DNA of 8,877 bases from Caldisericota bacterium (GTDB lineage Bacteria; CG03; B21-G15). The position numbers and the translations under genes are program-made. The stretch is from the NCBI GenBank assembly GCA_003650255.1, contig QMOP01000043.1, forward strand, positions 1 through 8,877. Reading direction: 5' to 3'. A model generated the notes under the pieces. That model was not told where the DNA came from, made no database searches, and worked only from the letters and a program-made list of their open reading frames with translations. Position 1 is the first letter of the stretch; each line of letters starts with the position of its first letter. Shown one piece after another: positions 6,013 through 8,877 of this stretch.

Positions 6013-6554
6013 GTTCTTATTGTAAGATTACCTTTTGGAAGTCCTTTATTTTTCCAGGAAAGAATTAAATCCATAACTTTGTCAAAAACAAGATTCATTT
6101 TTTCCATTTCTCTTTCTTCAAATACTGAAAGCACAAAAACACTTGGGTCAATCCCTCCAGGAACAGGACCTATTCCAATTCTCAATCTTGGAAAATCTTC
6201 AGTTCCAAACTCATTCACAATTGATTCAAGTCCTCTGTGTCCACCAGAACTTCCTCTTACTCTATATCTTAAAACTCCTGTTTCAATATTAAAATCATCA
6301 ACAACAAAAAGTATATCCTTAATTGAACATTTGAAATATTCTACAACATTTTTAACTGCTTTTCCTGTCTCATTCATATAAACAAGCGGTTTTACTCCTG
6401 TAATTTCATTTGTCCTGAAAAAAAGAAAATTTTTCTTTTTTTTGAACTTCTTTTTGAAAACCAGTGAAAGTTTATCAACTACAAGATAACCACAATTGTG
6501 TCTTGTATATTTATATTCTTTACCTGGATTCCCGAGTCCATATACAAAAAGCAA
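6009..6554 (-). CDS. pth: Peptidyl-tRNA hydrolase
   Basis: Cleaves peptidyl-tRNAs that drop off the ribosome, recycling tRNA in the cytoplasm. Length is 181 residues (family about 180-200). Family residues are visible: GLGNPG with Asn9, TRHNCG with catalytic His19, YMNETGKAV with Asn61, VVDDFN with the catalytic Asp (Asp87 by alignment), SSGGHRGLESI (102-112) and RLRIGIGPVPGG. The Asn that follows the His in E. coli GGHNGL is Arg107 here, a substitution I believe occurs in other members. A Lys-rich stretch KKKFKKKK (34-41) is encoded by a long A-tract palindrome. The start must be TTG: the next upstream in-frame codons are AAT and the TAG stop of rplY, and GLGNPG must lie at the extreme N-terminus. 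A GGAG lies 8 nt upstream. The TGA stop overlaps the antiporter ATG by 4 nt (ATGA). Confidence 0.96.
   Translation of the reverse strand: MLFVYGLGNPGKEYKYTRHNCGYLVVDKLSLVFKKKFKKKKNFLFFRTNEITGVKPLVYMNETGKAVKNVVEYFKCSIKDILFVVDDFNIETGVLRYRVRGSSGGHRGLESIVNEFGTEDFPRLRIGIGPVPGGIDPSVFVLSVFEEREMEKMNLVFDKVMDLILSWKNKGLPKGNLTIRT
6418..6442. repeat. Perfect A/T-rich palindrome inside pth
   Basis: On the plus strand, AAAAAAAGAAAA (6418-6429), one central T, and TTTTCTTTTTTT (6431-6442) are perfect 12-bp inverted arms. In pth this encodes part of the Lys-rich stretch followed by NFLFF. It contains A and T runs of 7-8 nt that are prone to slippage, yet the pth frame is intact. Confidence 0.8.
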
Positions 6555-6557
6555 ATT

Positions 6558-7220
6558 CTATTCTCCTTTCTCCTCCCCCTCTTCCTCTTTCTTCTCCTCT
6601 TCCTTACCCTTCTTTATAACCTCTGGCTCTGCCTCTTCAGGTGCAACCTCTTCTACTTCCTCTTCCTTAGGTGAAAGGACTGTAATAACAACTGCATCTT
6701 CATCTATGAGAGGTTTCACTCCTTCTGGAAGTTTCAGGTCCTTTACAAGTATCACTCCTCCCATATCAAGCGAACTTATATCAAGTGTTATCTTTTCTGG
6801 AAGTTTTCCCGGCACTGTTCTTACTCTAAGTGTTCTTAAAACAAAATCAAGAATTCCTCCCTTTTTCTCTCCAGGAGATTCTCCAACAAACTCAAGAGGA
6901 ACATCAACTTCAATCTCCCTTTTAGGTGTAATCCTTATAAAATCAATATGTGAGATTGTATCCTTAACAGGGTCAAACTGGATATCCTTAACAAGAACAT
7001 TCTCCTTAACACCATTATACTGAACTGAAATAATATGACTTGCAAGGTGGTATTTGTGAGAAAGATGGAGAAACTCACTTAAACTAACTGAAATAGGAAC
7101 TGGATCCTTATCTCCGCCATAAATTATGGCTGGAACCTTTCCCTCTTTTCTTAACTTTTTGACAAAGGATTTCTTACCAATTTCTCTTTTTTCTGCCTTT
7201 AAAACTATCTCCTCTTTCAT
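6558..7220 (-). CDS. rplY: 50S ribosomal protein L25/general stress protein CTC
   Basis: Binds 5S rRNA in the central protuberance of the large ribosomal subunit. The 220-residue protein is the long, two-domain TL5/CTC form rather than the short E. coli L25. The N-terminal 5S-binding domain covers about 3-94, with RKEGKVPAIIYG (24-35) and the LVKDIQFDPVKDTISHIDF block (76-94). The C-terminal beta domain covers about 97-183, with PLEFVGESPGEKKGGIL. A low-complexity acidic and lysine-rich tail (about 185-220) follows. ATG start; the ribosome binding site AGGAGG lies 4 nt upstream and contains the prs TAG stop codon. The gene is 8 nt downstream of prs and 3 nt upstream of pth. The last 45 nt before the stop are entirely purine on the coding strand and also supply the GGAG of the pth ribosome binding site. 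Confidence 0.95.
   Translation of the reverse strand: MKEEIVLKAEKREIGKKSFVKKLRKEGKVPAIIYGGDKDPVPISVSLSEFLHLSHKYHLASHIISVQYNGVKENVLVKDIQFDPVKDTISHIDFIRITPKREIEVDVPLEFVGESPGEKKGGILDFVLRTLRVRTVPGKLPEKITLDISSLDMGGVILVKDLKLPEGVKPLIDEDAVVITVLSPKEEEVEEVAPEEAEPEVIKKGKEEEKKEEEGEEKGE
6561..6605. repeat. 45-nt homopurine/homopyrimidine tract at the rplY 3' end
   Basis: The plus strand has 45 uninterrupted pyrimidines, so the coding strand is pure purine. It encodes the Glu/Lys tail of L25 and contains several GGAG/AGGAG words, the last of which serves as the pth ribosome binding site. Confidence 0.85.
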
Positions 7221-7228
7221 ACTTCCTC

Positions 7229-8155
7229 CTAAACAAATAAAGATGAGATTGAACTTTCCTCATGAATTCTTCTTATTGCCTCTCCAAGAAGAGAAGCAAT
7301 TGATATAATCTTTATTTTTTTATTTTTCTTTTCTTCAGGTAAAAGTATTGTGTCTGTTATGACAAGTTCCTCTATAGGAGATGCTTCAATTCTTTTTATG
7401 GCATCTCCTGATAAAACTCCATGAGTGCAAACAGCAAAAATTTTTTTTGCTCCGTGTTCCTTTAAAGCATAAGCAACCTTTGTAAGTGTCCCCGCTGTAT
7501 CAACTATGTCATCAAATATAAGTGTGTTTTTCTCTTTTACATCTCCAATTATATTCATAATTACTGCCTCATTTTCTCTCGGTCTTCTCTTATCAACAAG
7601 TGCAAGTTCTGCATCCATTCTCTTTGCAAGTGCCCTGCACCTCTCAACTCCTCCTGCATCAGGAGCAACAACAACAAGATCTTTTAAATTCTTTTTTCTG
7701 TAATAATCAAGAACAACAGGGGTTGCATACAAATTATCAACTGGGATATCAAAAAATCCCTGAATCTGGCCTGCATGGAGTTCAACTGTTAAAATTCTAT
7801 CTGCTCCTGCAACTGTTAAAAGGTTTGCAACAAGTTTTGCTGAAATTGGAACTCTTGGTTCAACTTTTCTATCCTGTCTTGCATAACCAAAATAAGGTAG
7901 AACCGCTGTTATTCTTTTTGCACTTGCTCTCTTAAAAGCATCAAGCATCACAAGTAGTTCCATAAGATTGTCATTAACAGGTGGAGAGGTCGGCTGAATA
8001 ACAAACACATCCCTTCCCCTTACATTCTCCTCAATCTTCACATTACACTCTCCATCAGCAAATGTTGTAACACGTGCCTTTCCAAGTTCAATTCCAAGAT
8101 AATCACATATTCTTCGGGCAAGTGGAAGATTTGCTCTACCTGAAAATACTCTCAA
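7229..8155 (-). CDS. prs: Ribose-phosphate pyrophosphokinase (PRPP synthetase, class I)
   Basis: Makes phosphoribosyl pyrophosphate from ribose-5-phosphate and ATP, feeding purine, pyrimidine, NAD, His and Trp synthesis. The 308-residue protein is full length (family about 310-320). Visible signatures are FADGE (32-36), QPTSPPVNDNLMEL (54-67), YFGYARQDRK (88-97, ATP binding), ELHAGQIQGFFD with the metal-binding His127, DKRRPRENE with Lys189 of the catalytic flexible loop, and the PRPP-binding loop DDIVDTAGT (215-223). The start is TTG, supported by a strong AAGGAGGG ribosome binding site 4 nt upstream and by alignment of RVFSGRANLPLA with the family N-terminus. The start overlaps the upstream TGA as TTGA, which suggests translational coupling. 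The TAG stop lies inside the ribosome binding site of rplY. Confidence 0.97.
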   Translation of the reverse strand: MRVFSGRANLPLARRICDYLGIELGKARVTTFADGECNVKIEENVRGRDVFVIQPTSPPVNDNLMELLVMLDAFKRASAKRITAVLPYFGYARQDRKVEPRVPISAKLVANLLTVAGADRILTVELHAGQIQGFFDIPVDNLYATPVVLDYYRKKNLKDLVVVAPDAGGVERCRALAKRMDAELALVDKRRPRENEAVIMNIIGDVKEKNTLIFDDIVDTAGTLTKVAYALKEHGAKKIFAVCTHGVLSGDAIKRIEASPIEELVITDTILLPEEKKNKKIKIISIASLLGEAIRRIHEESSISSLFV

Positions 8156-8874
8156 TTTACCCTCCTTTTTAAAAATTTTTCAACTCTTTCCAACTCTTCC
8201 CTTGTGTTTATTCCAACAACCTCTCTCCAGTCCCCAACCTCAAAACAGCCAACTTTTTTATTATTTTTTTTAGCAATTTCAATAATATCGGTCAAATAGT
8301 ATTCTCCCTTTAATGGATTTTTCTTTATTTTTTTCAAAAAGTCAAAAAGATTCTCAATCTCAAAAACATAAATTCCTGCATTAATCTTTTTGATTCTCTT
8401 CTCCTCAGGTGTTGCACTTTTCTCCTCAACAATTCTCAAAATCTCCCCATTTCTTTCTATTATTCTTCCATAACCTTCTGGATTTTTTATTTTTGTGATA
8501 AGAACTGTAATATAATTTTTATTCTTCCTGTGTTCTTTAAGCATATCTATAATTGTTTCCCTTTTTATAAGTGGAACATCTCCACAAAGAACAATAAGTT
8601 CCCCTTTTTTTCCTTTGAGATACTTTTCAAGTTTTAAAACTGCATGTGCTGTTCCAAGTTGTCTTCTCTGATAAACAGTCCTTACCCATGAAGGAATAAT
8701 CTTTTCAACCATCTTTTTTTTATATCCGAGAACAACAAATACCTCTCCAATACCTTTCACTTTATCAAGAACATGAAGAATGAGTTCTTTTCCGTTTAAC
8801 TTGTGTAAAACCTTTGGAATTGTAGACCTCATTCTCACACCCTTTCCAGCAGCAAGAATACAGATATACTTCAT
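8152..8874 (-). CDS. glmU: GlmU-type nucleotidyltransferase, pyrophosphorylase domain only
   Basis: By family, this cytoplasmic enzyme would make UDP-GlcNAc and PPi from UTP and GlcNAc-1-phosphate for peptidoglycan and glycan synthesis. The 240-residue protein has the GlmU N-terminal motifs in order: LAAGKGVRM (7-15, nucleotide loop), PKVLH (20-24), QLGTAHA (72-78), GDVPL (98-102, metal-binding Asp), GYGRI (134-138), IVEEK (148-152), INAGIYV (164-170), GEYYLTDI, and VGINTREEL near the end with the second metal-binding Asn. Bifunctional GlmU has about 450 residues, and the left-handed beta-helix acetyltransferase half is absent here. There is no decayed remnant, because the TGA stop overlaps the prs start by 4 nt. 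The ATG lies 3 nt from the window edge; it matches the usual family N-terminus, but the ribosome binding site is out of view. A different NDP-sugar pyrophosphorylase is possible, although the motifs fit GlmU best. Confidence 0.85.
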   Translation of the reverse strand: MKYICILAAGKGVRMRSTIPKVLHKLNGKELILHVLDKVKGIGEVFVVLGYKKKMVEKIIPSWVRTVYQRRQLGTAHAVLKLEKYLKGKKGELIVLCGDVPLIKRETIIDMLKEHRKNKNYITVLITKIKNPEGYGRIIERNGEILRIVEEKSATPEEKRIKKINAGIYVFEIENLFDFLKKIKKNPLKGEYYLTDIIEIAKKNNKKVGCFEVGDWREVVGINTREELERVEKFLKRRVN

Positions 8875-8877
8875 AAG

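Overview
This is an AT-rich (about one third G+C by eye) bacterial chromosome segment in which every convincing gene lies on the minus strand, so it reads from right to left. The organism is a bacterium: it carries L25, Pth, GlmU-type and class I Prs genes in a bacterial order, with Shine-Dalgarno sites close to AGGAGG. Lys, Glu and Ile are abundant, the coding strand is purine-rich, and the tRNA gene does not encode CCA. A K+-dependent membrane pyrophosphatase suggests an energy-limited, probably anaerobic lifestyle. I cannot name a phylum from this sequence alone.

Right part (6009-8874): a compact housekeeping block. It holds a GlmU-like nucleotidyltransferase without its acetyltransferase half, ribose-phosphate pyrophosphokinase (prs), ribosomal protein L25/CTC (rplY) and peptidyl-tRNA hydrolase (pth). 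The order prs-rplY-pth next to a glmU-type gene is widespread in bacteria. Junctions are a 4-nt overlap, an 8-nt gap and a 3-nt gap, and prs and pth both start with TTG.

Middle part (1692-6012): three membrane-protein genes inserted between pth and ychF. They are a cation:proton antiporter with two C-terminal CBS domains, a DUF502 membrane protein, and a membrane-bound ion-pumping pyrophosphatase (hppA) with K+-dependent, Na+-pump-like motifs. The antiporter overlaps pth by 4 nt and hppA overlaps the DUF502 gene by 8 nt. Together they look like an ion-gradient module: HppA uses PPi, which GlmU-type enzymes and aminoacyl-tRNA synthetases release, to pump Na+ and/or H+, and the antiporter exchanges the two ions.

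Left of centre (552-1692): ychF, which touches hppA as TAATG, then tRNA-Glu(UUC) 46 nt further on. The tRNA may have its own promoter, whose -35 box overlaps the ychF stop codon.

Left end (1-551): about 280 nt without a clear gene, holding a perfect 12-bp tandem duplication and a possible minus-strand promoter. After it come two small, unrecognised, minus-strand reading frames joined by an ATGA overlap. The second begins like an exported protein and leaves the window. This is the least explained part of the window.
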